64,000 nt of DNA, from the NCBI GenBank assembly GCA_045643285.1, contig JAZUKN010000041.1:1-64000 (forward strand), read 5' to 3'. Each line of letters starts with the position of its first letter. Within the stretch, counting starts at the first letter, position 1. Source of the stretch: UMGS1696 sp045643285. GTDB taxonomy: Bacteria; Bacillota; Clostridia; Oscillospirales; CAG-272. The notes below the pieces were generated by a model. That model saw only the letters and a program-made list of their open reading frames with translations, was not told the DNA's origin and did no database searches. This document shows, piece after piece, positions 53,654 through 61,633 of this stretch. Made by a program: the position numbers and the translations under genes.

Positions 53654-53890
53654 TTATTGCGCGTTCGGTATCGGGTTCCCGATAAAAATGAAGGCTTTCG
53701 AGTTGTTGAACATCATCCTGTGTATGACCTCTCTGTTCTCGATGTCCTTCTTGTAGAGGATCATGTCGACGTCTGTGAAGTTCCATTGTGCCGGTGACCC
53801 GCTGAATACGATCCGTTCGTCTCCGATTATGGTGACCTCCTGCAGGTCGTATTCCTGCAGGAGACCTTTGATCACGTTCTTGACCTTCAT
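53654..53890 (-). CDS. Phage hypothetical protein (78 aa)
   Basis: MKVKNVIKGLLQEYDLQEVTI followed (in parts) by SPAQWNFTDVDMILYKKDIEN; small mixed alpha/beta protein, no known domain. A ribosome site (AAAGGAGCAGCACAATG) supports it. Function unknown. Confidence 0.6.
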   Translation of the reverse strand: MKVKNVIKGLLQEYDLQEVTIIGDERIVFSGSPAQWNFTDVDMILYKKDIENREVIHRMMFNNSKAFIFIGNPIPNAQ

Positions 53891-53903
53891 TGTGCTGCTC
53901 CTT

Positions 53904-54359
53904 TCAAATTCCGAGTTCCGCTTTGAGTTCCAGAAGTTCTTTGCCTACGCGCTCTGCGTCTTCTTCCGTTCCGTCCACCTCTGGGACGCTGTCTTCGAGC
54001 AGTTTTGCGAGGTAGTAAAAGGTTACCGTCTGCAGGAATTTCTTTCCGCAGAAGCGAATGTCTTTGAGGTAGGATTCTGCTCCACCTCCGAAGCCGCAGA
54101 AGCCTTCGACGTAGACGTTTGTCATGCTCTCGTTGTAGATCGTGTTGAAGAGTTCCTTCGGGTTCATCATGAAGCTGCGGGCATCTTCGCTTCTTTCGTC
54201 GTACCATGAGTTTACGAATTGCCACTGGTCGTTGGCACAGTATTTGATGTTCTTGACCGCTTTCTTCTGCTTCATGTTGAGGTCGGTCTTCGTGCTGGTG
54301 ATTCCGAGTGCTGCGGTGAGCTTGGGCATTCCTGTGAGTTCTCTGTAATTGTTTTTCAT
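53904..54359 (-). CDS. Phage hypothetical protein (151 aa)
   Basis: Start at 54359 after AAAGGAGG; longer in-frame extension lacks a site. Mostly helical and soluble, with MTNVYVEGFCGFGGGAESYL in the middle and an acidic C-terminus (EDAERVGKELLELKAEL). Not recognised. Confidence 0.6.
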   Translation of the reverse strand: MKNNYRELTGMPKLTAALGITSTKTDLNMKQKKAVKNIKYCANDQWQFVNSWYDERSEDARSFMMNPKELFNTIYNESMTNVYVEGFCGFGGGAESYLKDIRFCGKKFLQTVTFYYLAKLLEDSVPEVDGTEEDAERVGKELLELKAELGI

Positions 54360-54400
54360 TGTTGTTCCTCCTTTTATGCTTTGCTGGGCTTTCGTCCAGC

Positions 54401-54664
54401 TTAAAGTGTAGCCATAATCTGTTTTGTTTCGTTGTATGTGGGGAAGGTGATCTTGACGAGATATCCTTTTCTGTCGCCTACGATGCGCTTGCCTTTGATG
54501 TGCTGAAATCTTCCGCCGTGGTTTTCTACCCAAGCCTTTATCTTTTCCTCTACCGTGTCCATGTAGAAGTTCTTGTTGTTCTTGGCGATGCTGCAGAAGT
54601 ATGTGTCTGCGTATTCTGTCATCGGCTTGAGGTGGCTTAAAAGGTTTTTCTCTGTCTTTGTCAT
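54401..54664 (-). CDS. Phage hypothetical protein (87 aa)
   Basis: Start at 54664 after CGGAGG; first gene after the leftward promoter at 54833-54861. Basic protein with YADTYFCSIAKNNKNFYMD and GYLVKITFPTYNETKQIM. Not recognised. Confidence 0.6.
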   Translation of the reverse strand: MTKTEKNLLSHLKPMTEYADTYFCSIAKNNKNFYMDTVEEKIKAWVENHGGRFQHIKGKRIVGDRKGYLVKITFPTYNETKQIMATL

Positions 54665-54832
54665 GTCCGTTCCTCCGTTTTTTGTTTTCCCGTTCGAGGC
54701 GGTGCCGAGGTTGCCGTTCGTTCTCGCCGTCCGTGCCTCGCCGCGATCCCCAGCCTGTTGGCTGCTTCCCGCCGGTCTCTGCTGCCGCTTTCCTGTTTTA
54801 TCCTCGGCTCTGCCTCTCTCGGTTTGTGAGAA

Positions 54833-54861
54833 CATTATAAACCACCATCGGTTTATTGTCA
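54833..54861 (-). promoter_or_regulatory. Predicted leftward prophage promoter
   Basis: On minus, TTGACA (54861-54856) and TATAAT (54838-54833) with a 17-bp spacer; a consensus sigma-A promoter ~170 bp before the 87-aa gene, likely driving the 54.66-50.26 kb cluster. Confidence 0.82.
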
Positions 54862-54867
54862 AGAGAA

Positions 54868-54916
54868 AAGCCCCAGAAATACTACACAAATTTTCGTGCG
54901 TATTTCTGGGGACTTT
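54868..54916. terminator. Strong hairpin/terminator between late and early prophage clusters
   Basis: GCCCCAGAAATAC / GTATTTCTGGGG inverted repeat (13-bp arms) with flanking T runs on both strands. It sits between the holin gene and the leftward promoter and would stop late-gene transcription. The rest of 54665-55035 shows no gene. Confidence 0.82.
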
Positions 54917-55035
54917 TGACAAATGGAGAGCATCGGGGAGGGGTTCCGTTACTCCCCCTTAGACCCCCTCCCCTCCGCCATCATATCACAGGTCTTTGAT
55001 TCTGTCAATGGGTTTCTCTCAATTTCCGAGAAAAA

Positions 55036-55455
55036 TTATTCAGAAATCAATTCGCCGGTGAGGATCGTGTCGTTTTTCTGGACTTTGACCTGTTCCTCAA
55101 TCTTCGACGTGAGCCATTCTGTCAGGCTGCCGTAGGCGGAGGCGATGAAGTCCTTCGCTTCCTGCGTCATGATCTTCGTGGCGGTGTCGTAGCTCTTCTG
55201 GAATGCCTCGCGCTGGTTCTCCGGCGTGAAGGTGCCGGACTTCTTCAGCGTATCGACGTAGGTCTGGTTCGTCACCGTTACCGCCGTGATGACGGCATCT
55301 CCGGCTTCGTTCAGGAGCCTCTTTGCGGTCCCGTCGGTTACCTTCGCGGTCGCTTCCTCTTTCTTGGCTTTGAGAAGGTCGCAGAGGTATTTCGTGACGA
55401 TGGGTACCGCTGCTATGATGACCGCCTGCAGGAGGTCAAAAAGTAAATCTTTCAT
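55036..55455 (-). CDS. Phage holin, LLH type
   Basis: The 139-aa protein has one N-terminal membrane segment (LLFDLLQAVIIAAVPIVTKYL), then a charged helical region typical of LLH-family holins. Holins permeabilise the membrane at lysis so the endolysin can reach peptidoglycan. It lies downstream of the endolysin and a small membrane protein in the lysis block. Confidence 0.75.
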   Translation of the reverse strand: MKDLLFDLLQAVIIAAVPIVTKYLCDLLKAKKEEATAKVTDGTAKRLLNEAGDAVITAVTVTNQTYVDTLKKSGTFTPENQREAFQKSYDTATKIMTQEAKDFIASAYGSLTEWLTSKIEEQVKVQKNDTILTGELISE

Positions 55456-55501
55456 GGTATGAATTCCTTTCTTTGTTGGTCTTATTTTTCGACCGTGACG
55501 G

Positions 55502-55690
55502 TTAGGTTTTCTGACCGTCCGTGTCTTCTGGTTTGCACCCTGACCCTTCGTAGAAGCAATTCTCGCAGTCCTCCGGCTTGCATCTGCAGTCTTTGCCGTC
55601 GCTCTTGGCGAGGCTGACGATCCAGATTGTCCAGAGGGCTACCTCCAGAACGAACGGCAGAAGGTTCAGGATGGCTTCTATCGTCTTCAT
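55502..55690 (-). CDS. Small Cys-rich membrane protein in the lysis block
   Basis: 62 aa: a hydrophobic segment LLPFVLEVALWTIWIVSL (9-26), then a Cys-rich hydrophilic tail (CRCKPEDCENCFYEGSGC). It starts 3 bp after the endolysin stop. Possibly a holin partner or antiholin, but no homology is recognised. Confidence 0.6.
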   Translation of the reverse strand: MKTIEAILNLLPFVLEVALWTIWIVSLAKSDGKDCRCKPEDCENCFYEGSGCKPEDTDGQKT

Positions 55691-55693
55691 GGC

Positions 55694-57442
55694 TTACGCC
55701 TTTGTGAAGGAGCCGTTGTCTACCCAGCCGTAAACGGTCGCGCCGCTGCCGGATTCTCTCACGAGGTGGTAGGGGTGCCTGCTCTTGCCGAGCTGGTAGA
55801 TCTGCGTGATCTTCGCCTTGCCACCCTTGCAGCTCTTCGCGTTCGTGGAGTTCGCGCTGGTATAGTGAACGGTGCCGGTGTAGTTGACGATGTCTCCCAC
55901 CTTCGGTGTCCACGCGGGTGCTGCGGGCTTCGCGGTACCGGCGCAGAGTTCGTTCACGCGGTTCTGGACTGCGCTGTAATCGTAACCGGCGGCGGTGAGT
56001 TTCTGCTTTCTTGTGTCTCCGTTGCCCCACTTGCCGTCGAGGACTTCCTTCGCCAGCTCGTCCACGGTCTTCTTTGCGGTCGTGGGAGCCGCAGGCGCGG
56101 CGGCCGCAGAAGTGCCGGGGATTTTGATTTTCTGCCCGACGCTGATGATGTTCGGGTTGGCGATGCCGTTGTATTCGGCGAGCTTCTGGTACGTGGTTCC
56201 GTACTTCTTGGCGATGCCGGAGAGCGTGTCGCCCTTCTGGACGGTGTAGACGGTCTCCGAGCCGGTGCTGGGAGTAGTGGTCGTGCCGGTTGTCGTTCCG
56301 CCGGTCGCGGTTCCTGCGGTCTTCACGTTCTCGCTCTTGCCGGTGTAGGTGACGTAGGGAAGTTTACCGTGCTTCGTCCAGTTGCGGGTGTTGTAGCCGC
56401 TTCTGGTGTTGTTGCAGGCGGTAATCTGCACTTTGTTCGCCCACTTCGGTGTGCATTCCACGGCGAGACCGCCGCCGACGTAGATGCCGATGTGTCCTTC
56501 CATCCACACGGCTTCGCCGACTTCAATGCTGGAGAAGTCAGAGGAGACGTTCTTGCAGACGTTGATCATGCTGTCGGCTCCGATGTCCGGCACTCCGTTG
56601 CAGGCGTAACCTGCGCCGCCGTATGTCTTTGACGTGTCGCCACACCAGCCCCAGAGCAGTCCCTTGATGAGGCAGACGCAGTCGAAGCCGAAGGTGTCCG
56701 CGCTGGCCGCGTTGATCATCTTGGTTCTGTCCGCTGCCTTGTTGTAGGAGTGGTTGCTGGTGTATCTCTTCTTGTTCGCCTCGTTCATGGGTGCGCCGAA
56801 GCAGCCCATGATGTAGAGGGTCTTGTAGTTCTTCGCTACGCTGATCGCCTTCTCTGCGAGCTGCGCGGCGGTTGTGATTTTGGTTGACATTGAGGTTGCC
56901 TCCTTCTTTGTTTCTGTATTGGTCGTCGTGGCGTATTTGTCGTAGTACTTCTGACCGTAAGAGGCGCGGGTGTTCTGGACGCTCTCGCTCTGGTTCGCCG
57001 GTCTTTCGTACTGCAACAGCACGGCGGTGGATGCCGCTTTGACGGTCGTCGCGGTTTTCAATGTCTGAAGCAGTCCGCTGTATCCTTCGGACAGTTCCTT
57101 CCAAAGGAAGCCGAGCTGCATTTCGAGGTCTCCGATGCTCTTGCCGACGCTCTTCGCGTAGTTCAGAAGGTTCTGCTTGCGCGACCAGTACGTCCACTGT
57201 GCCAGACCGTAACCGGCGGCATCTTTCACGAAGTTGCCGTAGGCTCCGCTGTCAACGGCTGCGGTGTACCCGTCGTCGGTGTAGCCGAGTTTCGTCTCGT
57301 AGGTGTTCTGCAGGTTGTTCGGGCGCAGTCCGCTTTCGGCATAAAGGTTGCCCATCAGCCCTGCGGTCCCGTTTGCGTTCAGTCCTTTTCCGATGAGGAA
57401 GTTCCAGATTTTCTCCTCATTGGTCGTTCCTTTCAGTGCCAT
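55694..57442 (-). CDS. Modular phage endolysin
   Basis: A 582-aa cell-wall hydrolase. Order of domains: phage-tail-type lysozyme (~1-170; GLMGNLYAESGL, GYGLAQWTYWSRK), an NlpC/P60-like amidase (~195-370; FDCVCLIKGLLWGW gives the catalytic Cys, GHIGIYVGGG the His), LysM (~397-442; YTVQKGDTLSGIAKKYGTTY), a Cpl-7/CW_7-type wall-binding repeat (~455-497; VDELAKEVLDGKWGNGDTRK) and an SH3-like end (~505-582). Two different catalytic domains plus two binding domains in one protein. An AGGTACAAACG precedes the ATG, overlapping the upstream gene by 26 bp. Confidence 0.88.
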   Translation of the reverse strand: MALKGTTNEEKIWNFLIGKGLNANGTAGLMGNLYAESGLRPNNLQNTYETKLGYTDDGYTAAVDSGAYGNFVKDAAGYGLAQWTYWSRKQNLLNYAKSVGKSIGDLEMQLGFLWKELSEGYSGLLQTLKTATTVKAASTAVLLQYERPANQSESVQNTRASYGQKYYDKYATTTNTETKKEATSMSTKITTAAQLAEKAISVAKNYKTLYIMGCFGAPMNEANKKRYTSNHSYNKAADRTKMINAASADTFGFDCVCLIKGLLWGWCGDTSKTYGGAGYACNGVPDIGADSMINVCKNVSSDFSSIEVGEAVWMEGHIGIYVGGGLAVECTPKWANKVQITACNNTRSGYNTRNWTKHGKLPYVTYTGKSENVKTAGTATGGTTTGTTTTPSTGSETVYTVQKGDTLSGIAKKYGTTYQKLAEYNGIANPNIISVGQKIKIPGTSAAAAPAAPTTAKKTVDELAKEVLDGKWGNGDTRKQKLTAAGYDYSAVQNRVNELCAGTAKPAAPAWTPKVGDIVNYTGTVHYTSANSTNAKSCKGGKAKITQIYQLGKSRHPYHLVRESGSGATVYGWVDNGSFTKA

Positions 57443-57806
57443 CGTTTGTACCTCCGTTATTTTGGTTCATCGCGTCCTCGCGCTCCTCCATGTGCTTCTG
57501 GTCTTCCAGCTGGTTCACACGGTCTCTGAAGCGTTCCTTCGCGGTCTTGATCCACGCCATCGCTCCGCACTCTCCGCCGAGGGCGGCAAATACGCAAGTG
57601 ACGAGCGTGTCTGGTATCATTCCCGTTTCTTTGTAAAGATGTATCATCTCCACCGTGAACGCCAGAAGGGCGACGGCAATGATGACGAGAATGATGTCCA
57701 TCTTGTTGAATGTCTTCTGTGGTTTTGCAGCTTTCGCTTTCGCTCTGGCTCGCTTTTTACGGCGGAGCCAGAGTTCCAACTTGCTGCGCTTCTTCTTCGC
57801 AGCCAT
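57417..57806 (-). CDS. Two-segment phage membrane protein (holin-like)
   Basis: 129 aa: a strongly basic N-terminus (KKKRSKLELWLRRKKRARAK), two membrane segments (DIILVIIAVALLAFTVEMI; LVTCVFAALGGECGAMAWI) and a polar acidic tail. Size and layout suit a holin or a related lysis protein; not conclusive. Ends inside the endolysin start. Confidence 0.62.
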   Translation of the reverse strand: MAAKKKRSKLELWLRRKKRARAKAKAAKPQKTFNKMDIILVIIAVALLAFTVEMIHLYKETGMIPDTLVTCVFAALGGECGAMAWIKTAKERFRDRVNQLEDQKHMEEREDAMNQNNGGTNDGTERNDQ

Positions 57807-57810
57807 TGTT

Positions 57811-58212
57811 TCACCTCTTTTTCAGACGGAGGTTGTTGACCTCGCGCATCAGGACGTCGAGGTCTCCGTTTCCGCCCAGCCCGCTGTGGTAGCTGCGGTG
57901 CATATCATTCAGGATGCGCCGGTCATCGAAGTCGATTTCTCCTTCGTCTATGTACGCCTGTCCGAGGTATCGGATTCGGTCATACAAGATGTATTTGATT
58001 GCCTCGCTTTGTGCGTCGGTCTTCGCTTCGATAGCCAGCAGGCGTTCCTCTGTTCGGAGGCTCGCTTGCTTCTCGGCATCTTCCTTCTTCTGCTCCGCTT
58101 TGTCTTCCTTCACGGCTTTTCGGTTTCTGCGCCATGCGAGGGCTTCTTTGATGCCCTCGATGACGGCGACTGCTACGCCGCCGGAAAGGATGGCGGCAAG
58201 TAAATTATCCAT
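57811..58212 (-). CDS. Membrane-anchored coiled-coil phage protein
   Basis: Start at 58212 by its AAAGGAGG site; 133 aa. N-terminal hydrophobic helix (LLAAILSGGVAVAVIEGI), then a charged coiled coil (EDKAEQKKEDAEKQASLRTE). The C-terminal RSYHSGLGGNGDLDVLMREV motif is recalled from other clostridial phage proteins beside lysis genes. Role unknown. Confidence 0.62.
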   Translation of the reverse strand: MDNLLAAILSGGVAVAVIEGIKEALAWRRNRKAVKEDKAEQKKEDAEKQASLRTEERLLAIEAKTDAQSEAIKYILYDRIRYLGQAYIDEGEIDFDDRRILNDMHRSYHSGLGGNGDLDVLMREVNNLRLKKR

Positions 58213-58438
58213 TGGTGCCTTCCTCCTTTCCGCACGTTCCGGTGTTGTGGATCGGACGCATACCGTATTCCAGTATGTCGAGTTCGTCCTCAATTGGTTT
58301 TCGCTTGGCTGCAAATTTCTTTTTGCACTCTTCATCAACAGTCAGCTGCTCCTCGATAAAAAGTGCCTGTTCGCGGATGATCTCCGCCTGTGCTTCCGTG
58401 ACCGCGCAGAGGCGGTCGATGAGTTCAAGTGTTGTCAT
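58205..58438 (-). CDS. Small phage hypothetical protein (77 aa)
   Basis: Helical and acidic (AVTEAQAEIIREQALFIEE); overlaps the next gene by 8 bp. Not recognised, but spacing and direction fit a real gene. Confidence 0.58.
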   Translation of the reverse strand: MTTLELIDRLCAVTEAQAEIIREQALFIEEQLTVDEECKKKFAAKRKPIEDELDILEYGMRPIHNTGTCGKEEGTNG

Positions 58439-58469
58439 TGTGCCTCATGCGCTCCTTTCTTCGCGTTCC

Positions 58470-58601
58470 TTACTCTGCCGCCAGTTCAGCCAGTCCACTC
58501 TCTTCGAGAATTTCTCTGACCTGATCCTTCAGCAATTTCGGAACCTGCGCGAAGGTCTTCTTGCCGAGGATGATTTTCTGCGCCCATAACATAGCCATCA
58601 T
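58470..58601 (-). CDS. CD1375-like small phage protein
   Basis: 43 aa starting MMAMLWAQKIILGKKTFAQV, with the family pattern I-x-KGKKTFAQVP-LLK-QV-EIL seen in short proteins downstream of tail fibre genes of clostridial phages. An AAAGGAGGG site precedes it. Too short for the usual gene length cut-off. Confidence 0.68.
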   Translation of the reverse strand: MMAMLWAQKIILGKKTFAQVPKLLKDQVREILEESGLAELAAE

Positions 58602-58644
58602 CGTTTCGCCCTCCTTTCCGTATAAAAGTCTGGAAATCAAGCCC

Positions 58645-59118
58645 TTAACCGTCATAGACGATTTCGGACATTTCAAGGAGGCAGCCTTCGAGGAAGTCGT
58701 TCCTCTCTGCCTGCTCCTGCAGCTGCTCTTCGAGCGACGCGATCCTGCGTCGCATCTCCGCCACCGACATGACGGTTTCCTGCGGTTCTTCATCCGGGTT
58801 GTCCTCCTCTTCGGTTGGTTCCTCCGGCACGGGTTCGGGATCGTCCGGGATTTCCTCGCCGTCGTCCAGCTGCTGCCGGATGGTGAGGTATTCCTCTTCG
58901 GTAATTTCGACCGCTTCAACGGTTTCAAATGTACCGGCTTCGGTCGGTGCGGGGTTCAGCCAGCCGACGCGCCAGATCTGCGCTTGGTCGCTCGACTGGA
59001 TGAATTGTGCCTCCGAAGCGTCGCAGGCGAACATACAGCGGTGCTTCTGGCTCCATTTCAGGAACATGAAGCCCGCGTCGATAACCGTGCCGCCTCTGGT
59101 TACTTTGTAATAATTCAT
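58645..59118 (-). CDS. Phage protein with acidic linker and coiled coil (157 aa)
   Basis: Start at 59118 after CAGGAGG. The N-terminal ~75 residues (VTRGGTVIDAGFMFLKWSQ; DQAQIWRVGWLNPA) form a compact domain recalled near tail fibre genes in clostridial phages. A Glu/Pro-rich linker (EEIPDDPEPVPEEPTEEED) and a coiled coil (MRRRIASLEEQLQEQAE) follow. Its start codon overlaps the RT stop (ATGA), so its translation is coupled to the DGR reverse transcriptase. Role unknown; a tail assembly accessory is plausible. Confidence 0.62.
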   Translation of the reverse strand: MNYYKVTRGGTVIDAGFMFLKWSQKHRCMFACDASEAQFIQSSDQAQIWRVGWLNPAPTEAGTFETVEAVEITEEEYLTIRQQLDDGEEIPDDPEPVPEEPTEEEDNPDEEPQETVMSVAEMRRRIASLEEQLQEQAERNDFLEGCLLEMSEIVYDG

Positions 59119-60329
59119 GCGATCATTCCTCCTGTTCTGTATTGGTGGAAAAGTCTGTTGTAAAGGTTGAGCATTGCTTTTCTGGTGCGGTATGTGTGCG
59201 CGATCTTCCTTGCGTTTCCGAACCACGACTTGAAGGACGTGTATGCGTCGTCAAGGCGCATCTTTCCGAGGTCTACCAGTCTGCGGAATTTCTTCAGCTT
59301 CTGGCGCATTCGGACGATGCCGGATTTCGCCATCTTCTTTACGATCCTGTTCGTGTCTGTTACGATGTACAGCACTTTCAGGAAGGTGAAGCCTCGGCTT
59401 GCCTTGACGATCCGCGTCTTCTTCTCGTTCAGTTCAAGCCCCAGCCGGTCGCAAACCTCCCGTATGGTGCCGAGGAGTGCCGTCAGGCGTTCCTTCGTGC
59501 CTGACGTGTATCCGTCGTCCATGTATCGGATGTGGTGCTTCATGCACTCCTTGTCCTTGACTGTGTGGTCGAGTTCGTTTGGTATTACGAGTGCCATGTC
59601 CTGCGATATCTGGCTTCCGAGTGTGGCTCCTATTGCTTCGTCGTTCTCCAGCTCGGCGATCCGGCGTTCTCGTTCTTCTGGGTCTGTTATGGTCGAGATG
59701 TCTTGCTTCTGGTACATTTTGATGAAGTACATCGTGAGTGCCTGAAGCCTATCGTCCTGTCCTGCCTTTCCGAGTTCGTACCGGCACCGGCTGTGCCTTA
59801 TGCTGTCAAAGAAGCCGTGGAAATCATAAAGCAGCACGTGGAAGTCGTTTCCGTGTTCTCTGATTTCCTTCTGCAGGTGGCAGTCCACCCGCCGACGTGC
59901 AAAGCTCACGCCTTTGCCTTTGGTGCTTGCGGGGTTGTCGTAAATGAGGGACGGCTGCGTGAGTGGGGTTATGCTGCTGTCGCAGAGGCTCCCTTGTATC
60001 ACTCGGCTGTCTATCATGATTGCGTGGCAGTCCCGCCGCTTTCCTCGTTCGTTTACGACGAGGTGCCGGATGGTCTGGTTCACGTTCAGCACTCCGTCGT
60101 TGAGGTCGTGCTTTGCCCGGTAAATCTTCACGGGCGCGTGTTGGATGTAGCTCTGAACGCTGCCTTTCCATTCCGTGTCTTTCCTGCGCTTCTGTAGGGA
60201 GTGCAGGTGGTTCTGAATTGTGTTGACGTTCTCAAAGGTCCCGTATTTCTCGATGCGCGGTTTTCGCTTCTCGGCTTTGCGGTCTTTGGATCGTCTGATT
60301 CGTAGCTGTTTTCTTTCTTGATTGTTCAT
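59115..60329 (-). CDS. DGR reverse transcriptase
   Basis: Copies the template repeat RNA into adenine-mutagenised cDNA for replacing the variable repeat. The 404-aa protein has an RT palm with motif A region LLYDFHGFFDSI (165-177), the DGR-specific motif 4 LGSQISQ (237-243; Gxxx-SQ rather than the intron QGxxxSP type), and catalytic YMDD (269-272), then GLELNEKKT and FTFLK. No maturase or endonuclease domain follows, ruling out a group II intron. The N-terminal ~90 residues are very basic (RKQLRIRRSKDRKAEKRK), fit for RNA binding. No strong ribosome site precedes the ATG. Confidence 0.93.
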   Translation of the reverse strand: MNNQERKQLRIRRSKDRKAEKRKPRIEKYGTFENVNTIQNHLHSLQKRRKDTEWKGSVQSYIQHAPVKIYRAKHDLNDGVLNVNQTIRHLVVNERGKRRDCHAIMIDSRVIQGSLCDSSITPLTQPSLIYDNPASTKGKGVSFARRRVDCHLQKEIREHGNDFHVLLYDFHGFFDSIRHSRCRYELGKAGQDDRLQALTMYFIKMYQKQDISTITDPEERERRIAELENDEAIGATLGSQISQDMALVIPNELDHTVKDKECMKHHIRYMDDGYTSGTKERLTALLGTIREVCDRLGLELNEKKTRIVKASRGFTFLKVLYIVTDTNRIVKKMAKSGIVRMRQKLKKFRRLVDLGKMRLDDAYTSFKSWFGNARKIAHTYRTRKAMLNLYNRLFHQYRTGGMIA

Positions 60330-60640
60330 AGTGATGAAGTCTCGGCTTCGCCTGTCCCGACGGTCTTATCGTCGCCGCCAGCCGTTGCTTTCGCTCCGGC
60401 TCTTGGTTGTGCGCCTGTTCTGCCGGGTAAATGGTACCGGGAATGAAACGGTGCGGGGCGTTCGCCGCGCCGCCATGCAAGAAGCGTCCTCCCGACCATA
60501 GCAGGACACCGCCGTGGTGTATCGTCCTTGCGGCAGGACGGTCATGTATTTACCGTGGTGATGCCCACGGAGGGCTGTGTTCTCCTTCTCATGATTTGAA
60601 TTGTTTCACCCTTATACATGGTTACTTTAATCATGAAAAT
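60330..60640 (-). ncRNA. TR-RT spacer, likely part of the DGR template RNA
   Basis: 311 nt between TR and the RT start, with no credible gene. It contains GC-rich inverted repeats, e.g. CCGTGGGCATCACCACGG (60552-60569) and TCCTGCCGCAAGGA. In BPP-1 the RNA just 3' of TR folds, binds RT-Avd and primes cDNA synthesis; the same role is inferred here. Confidence 0.55.
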
Positions 60641-60775
60641 CGCACGCAGACGCCATTGCTGTTGGACGCGTTGTTGCCGTTCGTGTTCACGTTGCCGTTG
60701 TTGTTCACATTGCAGAAGTTCGTCGCGTTGGTGACGGACGCACCGCGAAGCCAGAAGTTGTTCGCTGCAAACCAT
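60641..60775 (-). repeat. DGR template repeat (TR)
   Basis: 135 bp, aligned without gaps to VR 61696-61830. In the VR frame it reads WFAANNFWLRG...NGVCVRFS and stop, with 15 Asn codons (AAC/AAT) that cannot mutate to stops by first- or second-base change. About 36 sense-strand adenines are present; 16 differ in VR. It begins 26 bp after the avd stop. Confidence 0.95.
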
Positions 60776-60801
60776 TATCAGAACACCGCCCATGTCTCCT
60801 T

Positions 60802-61599
60802 TCATTTCAGATTTTTATAACGCTCCCTGTCGGCTGTTTTCAGCCCGTCCAGAAGCCGTAGCTCTTTGTCGAGGAGACCCGCCCACTCGTCCATCGTCGC
60901 CTCGCTGTATTCCATGATGAGCCAGAGGGAGAGGAGGGGTCGCTGCATACCGTTCAGGCTGTTGATGGCAGCCTGCAGGTGGTTCTCGCGCTCCTGCGCC
61001 TCCGCTTTGGTCGTCGGGATGTGGTGGTTGGCGAGGATGACCTCGTATAATGCGGTGTCTATGAAGTCCGCGATCCTGTTACTCAGGGTGTCCTTGCAGT
61101 AATCCGGCGCGTGACCGATTTTGGTGTAGGTGTATTTGTGAAGCTCCGCCAGCGTTTCAAGGAAGGCGAGCCGCTTCATCTTTGCTTTCGGAAGTGCTAT
61201 AAACATCGGCTGTTCCTCCTTTGGTCTTTTTGTTACTCCCCAGATGAGAGCGATTTCTCGGTTTATCTTGTCCGTCCAGTCCTTCGCGCTCTCTTCCTTG
61301 ATGTCCATCAAGTTCCAGACCGCGAGGAGTGGCTTTTGCAGGCTCATGATCTGCCGGATCGCTGCGTCGAGCGTCTTCACCCGGATTCGCTTTCCCGCTT
61401 CCGTCCTCGCGCTCTGTTCGTTTGCGAGAATGACTGCGGTGTATGCCCGATTGGTCGGCTCGTACACTCTGGGGTTGACGAATTTCTTATAGCGCACCGG
61501 CACGGAGTTCAGACGTTCGGTCGTGTACTTGTGCAGGGCTGCCATTTGTCGCTCGTATTCCGAAAATGCCAGCTGTCGTTTTGATAGGTGTACCGACAT
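60802..61599 (-). CDS. avd: Avd-type DGR accessory protein, tandem-fused (two Avd-like repeats)
   Basis: Avd is a ~120-130-aa four-helix protein that binds the RT and template RNA. This 265-aa protein (start 61599 after GAAAGGAGG; the longer frame runs antisense-like through VR and is excluded) contains two related halves. Half 1 has LHKYT (22-26), VILAN (56-60) and LQKPLLAVW (87-95). Half 2 has LHKYT (153-157), VILAN (187-191) and MQRPLLSLW (218-226). Both also share L(D/Q)AAI and a late W followed by an acidic helix. Position between VR and TR and strong basic/helical content fit Avd. The fusion is the unusual feature. Confidence 0.85.
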   Translation of the reverse strand: MSVHLSKRQLAFSEYERQMAALHKYTTERLNSVPVRYKKFVNPRVYEPTNRAYTAVILANEQSARTEAGKRIRVKTLDAAIRQIMSLQKPLLAVWNLMDIKEESAKDWTDKINREIALIWGVTKRPKEEQPMFIALPKAKMKRLAFLETLAELHKYTYTKIGHAPDYCKDTLSNRIADFIDTALYEVILANHHIPTTKAEAQERENHLQAAINSLNGMQRPLLSLWLIMEYSEATMDEWAGLLDKELRLLDGLKTADRERYKNLK

Positions 61600-61633
61600 T
61601 CTTTCTTTGTTCCTCCTTTCTGCCGTCCCCGTT

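Noticed and set aside
59115..60329. Group II intron-encoded protein or retron RT
   Set aside because: No maturase X domain or HNH, motif 4 is the DGR form LGSQISQ, and TR/VR plus Avd are present.
60542..60805. An 87-codon minus-strand frame covering the template repeat
   Set aside because: It is the TR read in a non-VR frame and gives Arg/Gln-rich low-complexity protein; the TR matches VR in the other frame as a non-coding template.
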